A stretch of DNA of 64,000 bases from Ipomoea triloba (Eukaryota; Streptophyta; Magnoliopsida; Solanales; Convolvulaceae): NCBI RefSeq assembly GCF_003576645.1, contig NC_044919.1, forward strand, positions 28,457,528 to 28,521,527, in the 5' to 3' direction. The notes beneath the pieces were generated by a model. The model ran no database searches and was not told the origin of the DNA. It was given only the letters and a program-made list of their open reading frames with translations. The translations under genes were made by a program, and so were the position numbers. Below, piece by piece: positions 36,323-48,752 of the stretch (its first letter is position 1; every line of letters starts with the position of its first letter).

Positions 36323-37859
36323 ATCGTATTCTAGATTTCTATCATGTGTGTCCTATTGTTGCCTTTGTTGGGTTGACTGGGTACGACGTCGTTGCTCTCC
36401 ACTACTGCCATTACCGTGCCACCTACCTCTCCTGTAAACTAATTAATTTATTTTTATTTTACAAAATCCGATAAAGACTGAGCAACTGACACTGCTAAAT
36501 TCTCCGTAGTCCTTCCCGCCCGTTTCTGATGCAATCATAAAACTCCGCAATAACTTTTACTATCGGAGTACGGAGTATTTCAATTTTTACGTCCTTACTT
36601 TCTTCATCAAATTAATTACTGAATTTTCACTTTTATTTTAAGATAAATAAATATTAAATATGTTTTTATTAAAAGAGTTGCACGGTATATATATAGTCAA
36701 TGTATGTATAGTTCGGTTTTGAAGATTTTGTGTGCACGTGAAAAACACTGGTAATGTTAACTGTTAAGGAGTCAGAGTGAACCGTTTGGTGTGAAAAAAG
36801 AAAATTGAAACAATTTAAAATCACAATTTGAAGTGTTGAAAAATTAAATGTAGTTTTCAAAAGAAAAAAAAATGTTCTTGCTTTCAGCATTATGATAGAT
36901 GTTTGATTTTGTCACCAACATTGAAGATTTGGGTATGAATTTGATAGGCAATATCTCCTGGCTCTGTTATACGGTCGGACGTTATGAGTAGGTCGAAAAG
37001 TCTTCAGCCGATCAAAATGTCTTTCCCGACCTCAGTCCACCGCCATCCGTGTTCCGCCTCATTATGGCCCAACTTGTGAACCGGACCATACGGTTGGACC
37101 TGCCTCAAGGGCTTAGACTTTTGGATCTCTCCCGCTGAGTAACAGAGATCTTACAGTACGTGTACGGTCACGACAGAGTAATAAGTAGTGACAGTGCATG
37201 TCTCCCACGTGTTTAGCATGCCGAGCGCACAGAACTTGTTCCCCTCTACCTACCACTATAAATACCCGCATCTATTGAAAGGAGAGGACTTTTGAAGGGA
37301 CACCCGATCCGTTATTAGCTTCCCAAACTCACCTCTCTCGAGTAGAACGTACCCCAATTGTAACGGTTTCCCGGTCTCATATGCTGAAATATACTCTATT
37401 GTCTTCAAGCTGGTATTTTTACTATCAGAATTAAATTTTTTGTATGTAAAATTGTATAGTTTAGTGTCGAATTTTGAAAATAAATTGACTTGATTAATCT
37501 CCACATAAATTTATGTAACGGGTTCATAGAGTCTATGATGTATTTTTTTTTTTTTGAAAGCATAGAGTCTATGATATAGTTTAACAAAAATGAAAAACTT
37601 GGGTTATGAAACAAAGATTAAATGCATAGAGGAAAAAGATAGATGGGGAGCAACAAGTTAACGATGATATTGTTGTATTGGCTTGTACTTTACGTACGTA
37701 CTTGATGTAAAGCAAGCATAGTATAATGATGTAAATAAATGAAACCCCCATGTGCCGAAGGACAGTCTTACCTGGCATGTGCCTACAACGCAACTCATTT
37801 TTATACAATTTTCACTCCCAATTCCGCAATGGTTAAACCCCAAATTTTGGCACGAGTTT
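36323..37859. repeat. Exact 1,537-bp direct repeat, copy 1
   Basis: Identical in length and, as far as read, in sequence to 37903-39439 at a constant offset of 1,580 bases. It has no coding features. It includes a promoter-like CACTATAAATACCCGC at 37253-37268 and may contain an old LTR. Confidence 0.9.
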
Positions 37860-37902
37860 CCATTCCAATATACTGAAATAGGAATCAGGATAATTTCTTA
37901 CN

Positions 37903-39439
37903 ATCGTATTCTAGATTTCTATCATGTGTGTCCTATTGTTGCCTTTGTTGGGTTGACTGGGTACGACGTCGTTGCTCTCCACTACTGCCATTACCGTGCC
38001 ACCTACCTCTCCTGTAAACTAATTAATTTATTTTTATTTTACAAAATCCGATAAAGACTGAGCAACTGACACTGCTAAATTCTCCGTAGTCCTTCCCGCC
38101 CGTTTCTGATGCAATCATAAAACTCCGCAATAACTTTTACTATCGGAGTACGGAGTATTTCAATTTTTACGTCCTTACTTTCTTCATCAAATTAATTACT
38201 GAATTTTCACTTTTATTTTAAGATAAATAAATATTAAATATGTTTTTATTAAAAGAGTTGCACGGTATATATATAGTCAATGTATGTATAGTTCGGTTTT
38301 GAAGATTTTGTGTGCACGTGAAAAACACTGGTAATGTTAACTGTTAAGGAGTCAGAGTGAACCGTTTGGTGTGAAAAAAGAAAATTGAAACAATTTAAAA
38401 TCACAATTTGAAGTGTTGAAAAATTAAATGTAGTTTTCAAAAGAAAAAAAAATGTTCTTGCTTTCAGCATTATGATAGATGTTTGATTTTGTCACCAACA
38501 TTGAAGATTTGGGTATGAATTTGATAGGCAATATCTCCTGGCTCTGTTATACGGTCGGACGTTATGAGTAGGTCGAAAAGTCTTCAGCCGATCAAAATGT
38601 CTTTCCCGACCTCAGTCCACCGCCATCCGTGTTCCGCCTCATTATGGCCCAACTTGTGAACCGGACCATACGGTTGGACCTGCCTCAAGGGCTTAGACTT
38701 TTGGATCTCTCCCGCTGAGTAACAGAGATCTTACAGTACGTGTACGGTCACGACAGAGTAATAAGTAGTGACAGTGCATGTCTCCCACGTGTTTAGCATG
38801 CCGAGCGCACAGAACTTGTTCCCCTCTACCTACCACTATAAATACCCGCATCTATTGAAAGGAGAGGACTTTTGAAGGGACACCCGATCCGTTATTAGCT
38901 TCCCAAACTCACCTCTCTCGAGTAGAACGTACCCCAATTGTAACGGTTTCCCGGTCTCATATGCTGAAATATACTCTATTGTCTTCAAGCTGGTATTTTT
39001 ACTATCAGAATTAAATTTTTTGTATGTAAAATTGTATAGTTTAGTGTCGAATTTTGAAAATAAATTGACTTGATTAATCTCCACATAAATTTATGTAACG
39101 GGTTCATAGAGTCTATGATGTATTTTTTTTTTTTTGAAAGCATAGAGTCTATGATATAGTTTAACAAAAATGAAAAACTTGGGTTATGAAACAAAGATTA
39201 AATGCATAGAGGAAAAAGATAGATGGGGAGCAACAAGTTAACGATGATATTGTTGTATTGGCTTGTACTTTACGTACGTACTTGATGTAAAGCAAGCATA
39301 GTATAATGATGTAAATAAATGAAACCCCCATGTGCCGAAGGACAGTCTTACCTGGCATGTGCCTACAACGCAACTCATTTTTATACAATTTTCACTCCCA
39401 ATTCCGCAATGGTTAAACCCCAAATTTTGGCACGAGTTT
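37903..39439. repeat. Exact 1,537-bp direct repeat, copy 2, bounded by Ns
   Basis: Starts directly after the N at 37902 and stops directly before the N at 39440. The match to 36323-37859 shows no indel. Only 43 bases separate the copies. Such a fragment between Ns is most simply a contig placed twice during assembly. Confidence 0.9.
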
Positions 39440-39919
39440 NAAGTCTAAATTTTAACATCCTGGAAACATCCTAAAAATATCTTGCAAAGCTTTAAAGCTT
39501 ATGAAGACATCATGAAAGGTTTGAAGCTATTGTGATCCTTAAAATAAAAATCCCTCCCTAAAGATTATGCCATATATCTGGCCTAACCAAGCATGGCCAA
39601 GACTGTTGATTCAATCCTTCATTTAAGATCAAGTCATTTGAGTCCGGATGCCTTTCAACGAAGAACAAGCTATACATATATCAAGTCACTTGAGTTCTGA
39701 AGACTCTTCAGTGAAGTGTTAAATGCATTCAATTGAAAATCAAAAGACTATGTAGAGACCAGCATCGCATTGAGCAGATACTATAGATAGGTTAGAATGT
39801 ACTAAAAAAATTATAAATTATTTAACAACCATGGGTTATATATAAATATATATCAAATAAGAAGAGGTTTCAAAGTTTTTTTTTTTAAAGTGTGAAATCT
39901 CAGCCCTTAATCTGGTCTA

Positions 39920-40245
39920 GATAAAGTGTTCTTCAGATGCACAAGTTTAATGTGTAGTGGCATTTTGGTAATTTTCTAAGTTTATGCACAAGTTTTGTTC
40001 TTTAGATGCACTGGTTTCGTTCTTTGATAAGATGCATAAGTTTTGTTCTTCAAGTGCATAAGTTTCATTCTTCAAGTGCACAAACATGTTATACTACATG
40101 TGCATATAGTAATCCAAGTTAAAAAAAAAAAAAAAGACATTTTGGTAATTCTTTCTAATTTTGAAGTGTATAAGTTTTGTTCAGGTGCATAAGTTTAGTT
40201 CCTTAATTGCACAAGTTTTGTCTTCAAGTGCACACATTTTGAGAC
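39920..40245. repeat. Degenerate tandem repeat (GTGCATAAGTTTTGTTCTTCA)
   Basis: At least eight irregular copies of a 20-30-base unit with the consensus TGCA(C/T)AAGTTTTGTTCTT. Spacing varies and the copies are diverged. Confidence 0.65.
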
Positions 40246-40934
40246 TCAATGACTAATATATATATATATGTGTGGGGGGGGGGGGGGGGGGGGGGATCTT
40301 GCCATGTTTATACTCAATTAATTAGGCTATCAATTAACAAAATTCTACAGATTTAAAATTTTTTAATTTAGCGAGTGCATTCAATGCTTCAATATGTATA
40401 AATACCCTGAATAGGGCTGACCTTATTTGGTAAATAGCTTTTTAATCAAATTTTGACGGTTTTGACCAATTTAGCTGTTTGACTTTATCAAAATGCTAAA
40501 AATTTTGTTTGATGAATAGCTTATATGGACATCATTTTCGGACCAAAACGCTAATTTTACAACAGGTGCATTTTGACTTCAGAACTTAGCTATTCCGGTT
40601 TGCAAAAATATAATGCTATTCCTATATTGCCATTCCAAAGGGAAGAGTTGAGTGGGTCTCCTATTTGCCATATTTGGGAGTATGCACTTCAGAACTTAGC
40701 ACCAGGCCAGTTCTTATAATTGGGCGCATCGCCCACTTTTATGATTATTTTTTAAACTTTTTTTTTCAAAAAAAATGATTTATAATTATATTATACGAAG
40801 TATTAAAAAGTATAAATATCAATAATAAATTATTATTTAAAATATACGGAGTAATTAGATAAAATATTATAAAATTAATAATTAATGAATTATTTTTATA
40901 AAACATACGCATTTCCATATATGTCTTTTTACCA

Positions 40935-41310
40935 CTGTTGCAAAAATTCCCGCCTAGGCGCTAGGCGCCCTTAGACCGAGGCGAATTGCTCCCTAGGTGT
41001 CTGCCTAAGTGGCCGGCCGCCTAACGCCTAACTCAGCCGACTGGGCCGAGTTAACTCGCCCAACTCGGCAGAATTAGTCGAGTTAACTTCGATGAGTCGA
41101 CCTTGTTAAATGTTTTTTTTTTGTATTTATATATATTTTAATTTATTTATGTATATAAATAAGAGAAGTAATATATATATATATGTATCATATGACATAC
41201 ATCCACACACATGTATTATTACTTTTTTGTTTTTATAGGTCGCCGCCTAGGTACTGTCTAGACCGCTTAGGCGCTAAGCGCTAGACTAGCGCCTACTGCA
41301 ATCATACTTT
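40935..41310. mobile_element. MITE-like element rich in CGCCTAGGCG
   Basis: Inverted ends TTGCAAAAATTCCCGCCTAG and GCGCTAGACTAGCGCCTACTGCAA surround an AT-rich core. The same end (GTGCCTAGGCGTGATTTTTGCAAC) is found in importin-alpha intron 7 near 13458-13481. No target duplication was fixed, so the class is unknown. Confidence 0.5.
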
Positions 41311-41729
41311 TTACATGTTAACGGTTAATATTAAACAACTAATTTTACCAAACATCTCCTTACAAACCACTAGTGCAATCTGCTAATCGCTAACCGTTGA
41401 TTGCCACCATTATAAAATGGTCCACAATTTTTATTATTCAAACCAATACACATGTTCTTAGCTGACCGTTGGCTTCTATAGTCTTAAAACAAATAGCTAA
41501 GTATTTTAGCTCCAACTAATGGAGGGAGATGAGGATGTGGGCTTGGAGCTCTACATTCTTACTCTCATGATCTTGAATTACACATGTAGGCCGGAGTCAT
41601 ATATATTTAGCTTAGCTTGTTTTTCTATAGACCTAATCATTGAGACATTGTACTTAACCCAAACTATATATGGATCAATGATATTGGACATACCCATATA
41701 TTATAACCTAACCATCATCAACATAATCA

Positions 41730-41981
41730 CAATCATTATTGCATGGACCATGGTCCACACAGCTGTGTGAACCAAAAATAAAAAGTACATTATTTTTGTA
41801 TTGAAGGTACATTATTTTTATACTGTAGGTACATTATTTTAGGGTACATTATTTTTGTACTGAAAATATATTATTTGATATATACTGTCAAATAATGTAC
41901 CTACAGTATAAAAATAATGTACTTTTTATTTTTGGTTCACACAGCTGTGTGGACCATGGTCCATGCAATAATTTGCCACAT
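41730..41981. mobile_element. 252-bp foldback MITE, Mutator-like target duplication
   Basis: Flanked by a 9-bp direct repeat, ACATAATCA, at 41721-41729 and 41982-41990. The ends are long inverted repeats built on ATTATTGCATGGACCATGG and TCCACACAGCTGTGTG, followed by AAAAATAAAAAGTACATTA on each arm, so nearly the whole element folds back. It has no coding capacity. The TGGACCAT core is shared with the MITE at 2835-3122, which suggests related families. Confidence 0.75.
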
Positions 41982-42074
41982 ACATAATCAACTTCAATTC
42001 TTGTCTAGCTACTTCATAATCAACAATAAGCTAAGTGATTATTCATCATTTTGTGGAACACAAAAAACTTGTTA

Positions 42075-42078
<4 letters not shown>

Positions 42079-42131
<53 letters not shown>
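42079..42131. repeat. (AT)n microsatellite
   Basis: About 53 bases of alternating A and T, about 500 bases upstream of the COBRA-like gene. Confidence 0.9.
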
Positions 42132-42135
<4 letters not shown>

Positions 42136-42646
42136 CTCTGGCTGGAAGGGGTTCCTCGCATGCATATGCCGGCTTAATAAAATTTAGTAATCTCCGTTCA
42201 CAAACACATTATTAAGAGGCGTTTGACAATATAATTTCCTTCTTTTATAATATCCATCTCCCTTACGTAGGACAGTGGGACTGGGTCGTGTTCTTCAAGT
42301 GAATTCCAAACTTTAAACGTTTTGTTAATCCATTGAGTCATTATCACCGCTTAGCTTAGCTTTCTTCTCTAATCCTTCCAACCACTACCAAAACATTAAA
42401 TTTCTTAGGATTTCGACAGACTCAACACACGTATGGTAAACCTTAATTGATTGTTTCAAATACGCATAGTATTGGTAGAAGAATGAATCAATGCCGGCGC
42501 CAAACTTCCATGCATTATTATTTCCGCAAGAAACAGAAAAGTTCAAACATGAATCTGTTGCGATCATCTGCTATTTTATATCAAGCGTTTATCGATCTCT
42601 TTGTATGTTTATGTTGTCTTCCTCGAGCTCAGAGTCATAGCCAACC

Positions 42647-44800
42647 ATGGCTGCTACTCTTCTTCCTATCATCTCTGTCTTCTTGATCGCCCTTTCACTC
42701 CCAACGACGTCGTCTCAACCTTCTTCCAACGTCTGCAACGGCGTACTGCTTTCTTACGTCTATGACTCCGGCTTCGTTATCCCTCCCACCCTCTCGCCGT
42801 CGGACCGGAAGGACCAACCCTACCGGTTCCAGTCAACCCTCAACGTCCTCAACAACGGCCTGGAAGAGCTCAAGTCGTGGCGGGTCTTTGTTGGGTTCCA
42901 GAACAAGGAAATGTTGGTATCTGCTCCCAGAGCGGTGCTAGCTGACGGCCGTTCCTTCCCGGCTGACGTCAGCAACGGCACCACTCTTGCCGGGTACCCC
43001 GTGGAGAACCTGAAGACTGCGGTGGAGACCGCCGGAGACTTCAACCAGATGCAAGCTAGGGTGGAGTTGGTGGGTACCCAGTTCGGCGTTGCACCTCCGG
43101 ATTTCCCAATGCCTTCTTCCATTTATCTCGTTAATGATGGCTTTTCGTGTTCTCCTACACCATCTCTAGGTAAATTCATTTGGTATAACAAACAACATAA
43201 CCTTGATCGCTTATAACTGACTGATTCAAATCCAAGGTCATTAGGCTGTTTTCACTCTGAGTTGAACTTGAAACCTTGTAGTGCTCAAGCCAACAACTTA
43301 ACTAACTTGATTGGATTGACGCCAAACATATACTTCATCTGTGTCCTGTCTTATTTTGCATGTCCTGTTTACTGCGTGGCAGGGAAAAATGACACTCATG
43401 TTTGCTGCACAAAAGACCCAAACGCAAAGACCAACACCACGAGAGATGAAGAGGAATTTCTACCTCGTCAGGAGGGTGATCTCACTATAATGTACGATGT
43501 GACCAGCTCCTACGAGTCTAATTACTGGGCGCAGATCACCATATCGAACAACAACCTCATTAAGCGTCTGGACAATTGGCATTTGAGCTGGGAATGGATG
43601 AGGGAAGAGTTCATCAACGCCATGAGAGGCGCCTATCCTTTGGTGGTGGATACATCGGACTGCATTTTTGGTAAGCAAGGCGAATTTTACCAGGGTCTTG
43701 ATTTTTCCAAGGCTTTGAACTGTGAAAGAAGGCCGACAATCATTGATCTCCCTCTTGCAAAGACCAACGACACGATTGTTGGATTGGTTCCTTTCTGCTG
43801 TCGAAATGGGACCATCTTGCCGCCTGCCATGGATCCGGCCATGTCGAAATCAGCTTTTGTAATGCAGGTTTACAAAATGCCGCCATACCTTAACAGAAGC
43901 GAGCTTACTCCTCCGCAGAACTGGAAAATCAACGGCAGTTCTAGCGGCGAAGGTTACGTGTGCGGGCCGCCGGTGAGAGTGAGCCCCACGCTCTTCCCTG
44001 ATCCCAGCGGTCTGCCTTCAGAAACCGCGGCGGTGGCCAGCTGGCAAGTGGTGTGCAATATCACGCGCTCCGGCAATGATCAGAGCCCCAAATGTTGCGT
44101 ATCTTTCTCCTCATTCTTCAACGAATCCGTTATCCCCTGCAACACTTGCGCTTGCGGCTGTAAACCTAATCCCGGCAAAGTGTGTAGCGCCACCGCGCCC
44201 GCCCTGCTTTTGCCGGCGGATGCTCTTCTCGTTCCATTCGACAACAGAACTGAAAAGGCCATAGAGTTCGCAGGTCTAAAACGCCGTGATCTGCCAAATC
44301 CTCTGCCCTGCGGGGATAACTGTGGAGTCAGCATTAACTGGCACCTGCTTACCGATTACAACGACGGGTGGACGGCCAGGATAACGCTGTTCAATTGGGG
44401 GAAAGACGACATTGTTGATTGGTCTGCAGCTCTGCAGCTTGAAAAAGCCATGCCGGGATTCGAAAAGGTGTACTCTTTCCAAGGACAGCCCATGACTAAT
44501 TCCAGCAACACCCTGTTTTTACAAGGTGGTTCCGGATTAAACTATCTTCTTGCAGAAAGAAACGGAGACAATCCAAGGAGAGATCCCCCTGTTCCTGGAA
44601 CGCAGCAATCAGTGATTTCTTTCAAGAAGAAGAACACTCCCGGGATCAATGTAGCTCGCATTGATGGTTTTCCCAGTAAGGTATTCTTCAATGGGGAGGA
44701 ATGCTCACTTCCGGTGACACTACCCAGCAGGGCTTACAGAATGCCAGTAGTCTCCACAGCATTCACCATTGTTCTAGCTGTGTTGGTTCTCATAGTATAA
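42647..44800 (+). CDS. COBRA-like protein (COBL7-type), GPI-anchored, 2 exons
   Basis: Exons 42647-43169 and 43383-44800 give 646 aa. The N-terminus is a clear signal peptide ([19 protein letters not shown]). An N-terminal extension of about 200 residues ([13 protein letters not shown] onward) before the COBRA domain marks the longer COBL7-11 subgroup. The COBRA domain includes a Cys-rich block with the diagnostic CCVS (residues 412-415) followed by NTCACGC. There are many N-glycosylation sequons (NRS, NGS, NES, NRT). A short hydrophobic tail ([15 protein letters not shown]) fits a GPI-attachment signal. Members sit on the outer face of the plasma membrane and take part in cellulose deposition and oriented expansion. 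The gene is tail to tail with the SYP4 gene, with only 198 bases between stop codons. Confidence 0.93.
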
Positions 44801-44998
44801 TCATGCATATACCATTCTGGAGTCTGTACTCAATTCTTTCATTAGTTTTCTGCAAATTTCTGGAAAAATGACATTCAACCTAGGCCGAAACAGTTTTGCA
44901 TTCTTCCTAAAGTGTAGAAACTGCCTTCTCAATCAGAGAATTACATCAATTTCAGCTGTTCATTGCATAATAATTGTCTATGACAAAATCAAATCACA
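44801..44998. other. Short convergent intergenic region
   Basis: Only 198 bases separate the COBRA-like and syntaxin stops, so the two 3' UTRs must be short or overlap in antisense. Confidence 0.6.
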
Positions 44999-45916
44999 TC
45001 ATACAAGTATCTCCTTAAGGACTAATAAGATAAGCAAGATGAAGCACGTGATAACAAGGACTGTTGCACATCTCACCATTCCCCCTTCCTTCTGATTTCT
45101 CTTTGCCTGAAATTTTAACCCCCGATAATCAAGCATTAGTATATTAGGAGAAATAAATTCGAATGTTTTCGGATATTAGTCGGTACAAGCAACTACCACC
45201 CTAGACTCTTCCAACCACAGATAGATAAAATACTCTATGCATCTGCTTGCAATCTTGCATGAATGCACATATGAGAAAGAGACAGAAGAAGACCTTTCGT
45301 AACTGTTTAGTGCCTTCTTCAACTGATGCAACAACACTTTGAACGTTGTGATCTATCCTATCAACTATTGTGCCCTGTTGAGATTTGTGCTAGTTGAGTC
45401 CGACAATAAGAAGTATGAGCTACTGCAGTGATAAACAAGTACTAGACTGCTAGACTCAAACCTGGTCAATCACAAGGACTGAGATATCCTTCATAATTTG
45501 AGCAAGCTCATTAACTGACTTCATAGCCTATATTGAGTTTACATTAATCTGTGAAGAAATTGATGGAATAATCCAAATCTGAATAACACTAAAGGGAGAA
45601 AAATGCCTTTCAGATACCTGTTTAATCTCTTTTTCTCTATCCTCTGTAAACTGCTTGTTATTCTTAAGCTTGGCCATTTGATGTTCATTAAAACCCTGGA
45701 GAGAAAAATGCAAAGATATCATTTTGTCAAATCATTCCAGATAATGATAAACCATGATTTTAAACATTCAGAATAAAAGGGCACTTGTTGTATTATGCAT
45801 TCTGTTCACTTTTCTTTTTTACCTCTTGAATAAGTACCAAAACTCTAATAAACACAAATTAAGTATTCTATTAATCATAAACTTCTTTTTATAATTAAAA
45901 AAAAAACCATCATGGT

Positions 45917-45952
<36 letters not shown>

Positions 45953-47658
45953 GAAGCCTACCAGGCCACAGATTTCATCATCTACAGTACAGGATGTTCC
46001 ATTCAAGTTCATCTCCCAATCAAGCTCATCAAGTCCCTGGACAAAGAATTAAATAAAGACTGTAAGCTCTAGTGCAGAGTTCCAATCTGTAATCTTCACA
46101 TATCCAAACCAAGATATAAGCTATCTGCAAATTAAAACAAGCTTAATTATGGAAACTGCAGGTGAATGAAGGATCCACAAGATAGGGGGAGTGAATTTTG
46201 GGAGCCTCAGAATGTGAAATGATGCAACTACAATTTGTTCTAATGCACTCAGATTATACGCACAAGCAAAAAGAATAACAAACCTCAGTCTGGTTTAGGC
46301 ATTTAAGATATGTTGATTGCTTCTTCCGGAGATCCACTGAAAGGTTCTGAAGGTCTGTAGCTAGAGATCGCTGTAAAAATTACACATTGAATAAGTATTT
46401 AAGGAAATAAACTCCTATAAGGAACTAAAAAGAAGGACAATTGAGGAAAAGATAAATGACTCCAACAGAGAAGTACTTGAAGCCACAAAGGAAAATGAAC
46501 AGAAGAGTTCAGGTTATAAGAGACTGGAGACATGTACATGTACTCGAGAGCAACAACTGATGATAATGTTTTACAGGATTAATAAGAAGAATTGTAGATT
46601 TAGCACTTGATCAACATCCCTTAGATTGAACCAAACACATGAAGGAAGGTAGCTGTCTTACAAGCTTAAATGTTTCATTCAAAAAATTTACTACTAGAGA
46701 TGCAGATCATAAAGTCTACCTGCACATTTCGTTTGACAGTTGAATCCTCAGAACGTCCGCCAGCAGAAAGATTTTGCAGTGTCTTTTCTGACTTCCTTAA
46801 TAAATCTGTAATCTCTTGAGTCAGAGCCTCTATCCTACATTGATCTCCTTTTCCATCAATGAAAGATGGCGTTAAAGCTTTTGCGTGGGCCTTTACCAAC
46901 TCAGCCATTTTATCTCGAGTCTGGTTTATGTTGGCTGCAACTTCTTCTGAAACATCTACCCAAACTGGAGCTAAACCCACTGTATGCACATCATAACTGA
47001 ACCAAGAAATAAGTCCAACGTCGAAAACTCTCTTCACAAATTTTAACATTCAAATTTCATCCTTTCCTGGACTCAATCCAATAACAAATCTAAATTGAAG
47101 ACCAAAGAACTGATTCATTCACATTGTTAACTAAATTATCACCAACATAGGAAAGTTAAACAAGGATTGGATAAATCAATCTCTTAAACAAATGGCGCAT
47201 ATTCACGAACACCCTATGTGCATATATCATATGTAATTGTGCTCAGCTAGTCCTTAAGTAACTGAGCAAGTAGTTTAATGGCTGATCATGGTGTCTTCTA
47301 TCATAAGAGCATAAAAGTGCAACTTCTAGAAGATCACCATTCCATAATCTTATCTTGATTTTGTTTGCAAATCATTCCAATAAAAATCAACATGGTGGTG
47401 AAAATTCAGCAAGCGCAAATGGGAAGAAGATTTTAAATTTTCTTTGAAGAATTAAAAGAACCTGGATGTGGAAGGCCCGGGATCCTCCGTGCTCAGGGGT
47501 GCGTAAGAGCTGCGAGAATTGAAAAACGAAGAAGTGGCCATTTCGATAACCGGACTGCCGCCTCCGAATGCTTTCGACGAGGAAGTAAATGGAATGCGGT
47601 TCTGGTTCAGAGTGTTCCTGTGCCTTCTGAATACCTCATTTCTGTTTCTCGTCGCCAT
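44999..47658 (-). CDS. SYP4: Syntaxin of the SYP4 (SYP41/42/43) class, Qa-SNARE, 8 exons
   Basis: Exons 5' to 3': 47658-47462, 46996-46720, 46370-46284, 46036-45962, 45695-45618, 45527-45462, 45374-45294, 45106-44999. The model closes to 322 aa, the normal size. The N-terminus MATRNRNEVFRRHRNTL is diagnostic of SYP4. The Habc region follows (WVDVSEEVAANINQTRDKMA, ALTQEITDLLRKSEKTLQNL). The SNARE motif runs from NEHQMAKLKNNKQFTEDREK through VLVIDQGTIVDRIDHNVQSV; the Gln of DQGTIVDRID is the likely zero-layer residue. The tail anchor is CATVLVITCFILLILLVL. SYP4 syntaxins act at the trans-Golgi network in secretory and vacuolar traffic. The exact paralogue is not assigned. The exon 2 start was set by phase and adds YDVHTVGL. 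Confidence 0.94.
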
Positions 47659-48719
47659 GACTGTGATCAAGAAATAAAAAACTGATCTTGTTGCACCCAA
47701 AACCAGAACAAAAGAGAGATTAAAGAACAGAAAAGTAAATATAGAAATCCATCGCCATTGGTGGTTGTGGGATGAATAAGTTGACGATACCGAACGCAGT
47801 TTCAGTTTTTGCGCGGGTGCCCGGTTGGGTTCTATGGGCAGCCCGACACGTTTGTCAACAACTCAACGGGCCCCCGTCTCAACTATTTGTACATTGTCGT
47901 ATTGTGCTGTAGTCTTTACCATTTGCGGAGTAAAATGTATGGTAAAGTATGCGAATAAAACTAAATGGAATACTTAAAAATTTTGATAACCACTATGAAA
48001 ATTGTCACTCTTAAGCGTATGATTATATTCTTTTCCAATTTTGATCGTGAATTCGTGATAGTATAAATCTGATTGAGAGCCAACGATTTTGTGGTTTAGT
48101 GGCACCCGGTATCTCGGTTTACACTCTTACATGGATGATGGGAGCGGGTTTGAGCCTCAGTGGAGGCAACTTTTGACTCGTTGAGTCAGTAGTACTCAAC
48201 AAAAAAAAAAATCTGATTGAGAATTTAAGGACCTAGAGCCCAGAGGTACATTATGAAAAAAGGGTAAACTTTTTATTTTTTAAATGATATAAGTTATTAG
48301 ATAAATTAAATTGTTGTATAATCACATCCAATTATTTCGGTGAAAATTCTGTGTAATCTAACTAATACAGTTAAATTGAGTAATTGCTCGTTCTTATTTC
48401 ACAAATTTGGTAACATTATTTAGTGCACAGCCATGAAATTTGTTACCATAAGTTCATAGTTACTATTCTTTTGTTTTCAAAAAAAAATAAAAACTATTCT
48501 TTTCAAATTTTGTCATTTTCGATGAGAATCTTGTACAATTTCATTGGATTGTGTTTCCAAAGTCTATTAAAGCTATAAATAAAACTTGTCTATTTATATG
48601 CTCTGTTTTGCCGAGCTTATTTAGAAGCTTACAACTTATTTTAAACTACTAATAAGTTATTAACTCTGTTTGGTAATATTTCTAAAATAAGCTAGTAACT
48701 TCCAAAAATGTTTTTCATC

Positions 48720-48752
<33 letters not shown>

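Larger units (their letters stand above)
39440..41729. other. Repeat-rich intergenic DNA
   Basis: No gene recognised. 39900-40260 has repeated AAGTTTTGTTCTTCAAGTGCA-like units. A run of 22 G lies at 40274-40295. 40425-40680 carries TTATTTGGTAAATAGC, resembling one end of the hAT MITE family; an opposite end may lie near 41330-41400. 40935-41310 is a CCTAGGCG-rich MITE-like block. Confidence 0.45.

Noticed and set aside
37602..37843. Minus-strand frames in the 36-39 kb repeat (about 60-80 codons) as possible small genes
   Set aside because: They are short, AT rich, lack recognisable motifs, and recur only because the whole segment is duplicated.
39920..40245. CRISPR-like array of regularly spaced repeats
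   Set aside because: The spacing is irregular, units are degenerate with no unique spacers, and this is a plant nuclear sequence.
42447..42686. 79-codon frame overlapping the COBRA-like start
   Set aside because: It lies in another frame from the signal-peptide start at 42647 and shows no coding features; the COBRA model explains the region.
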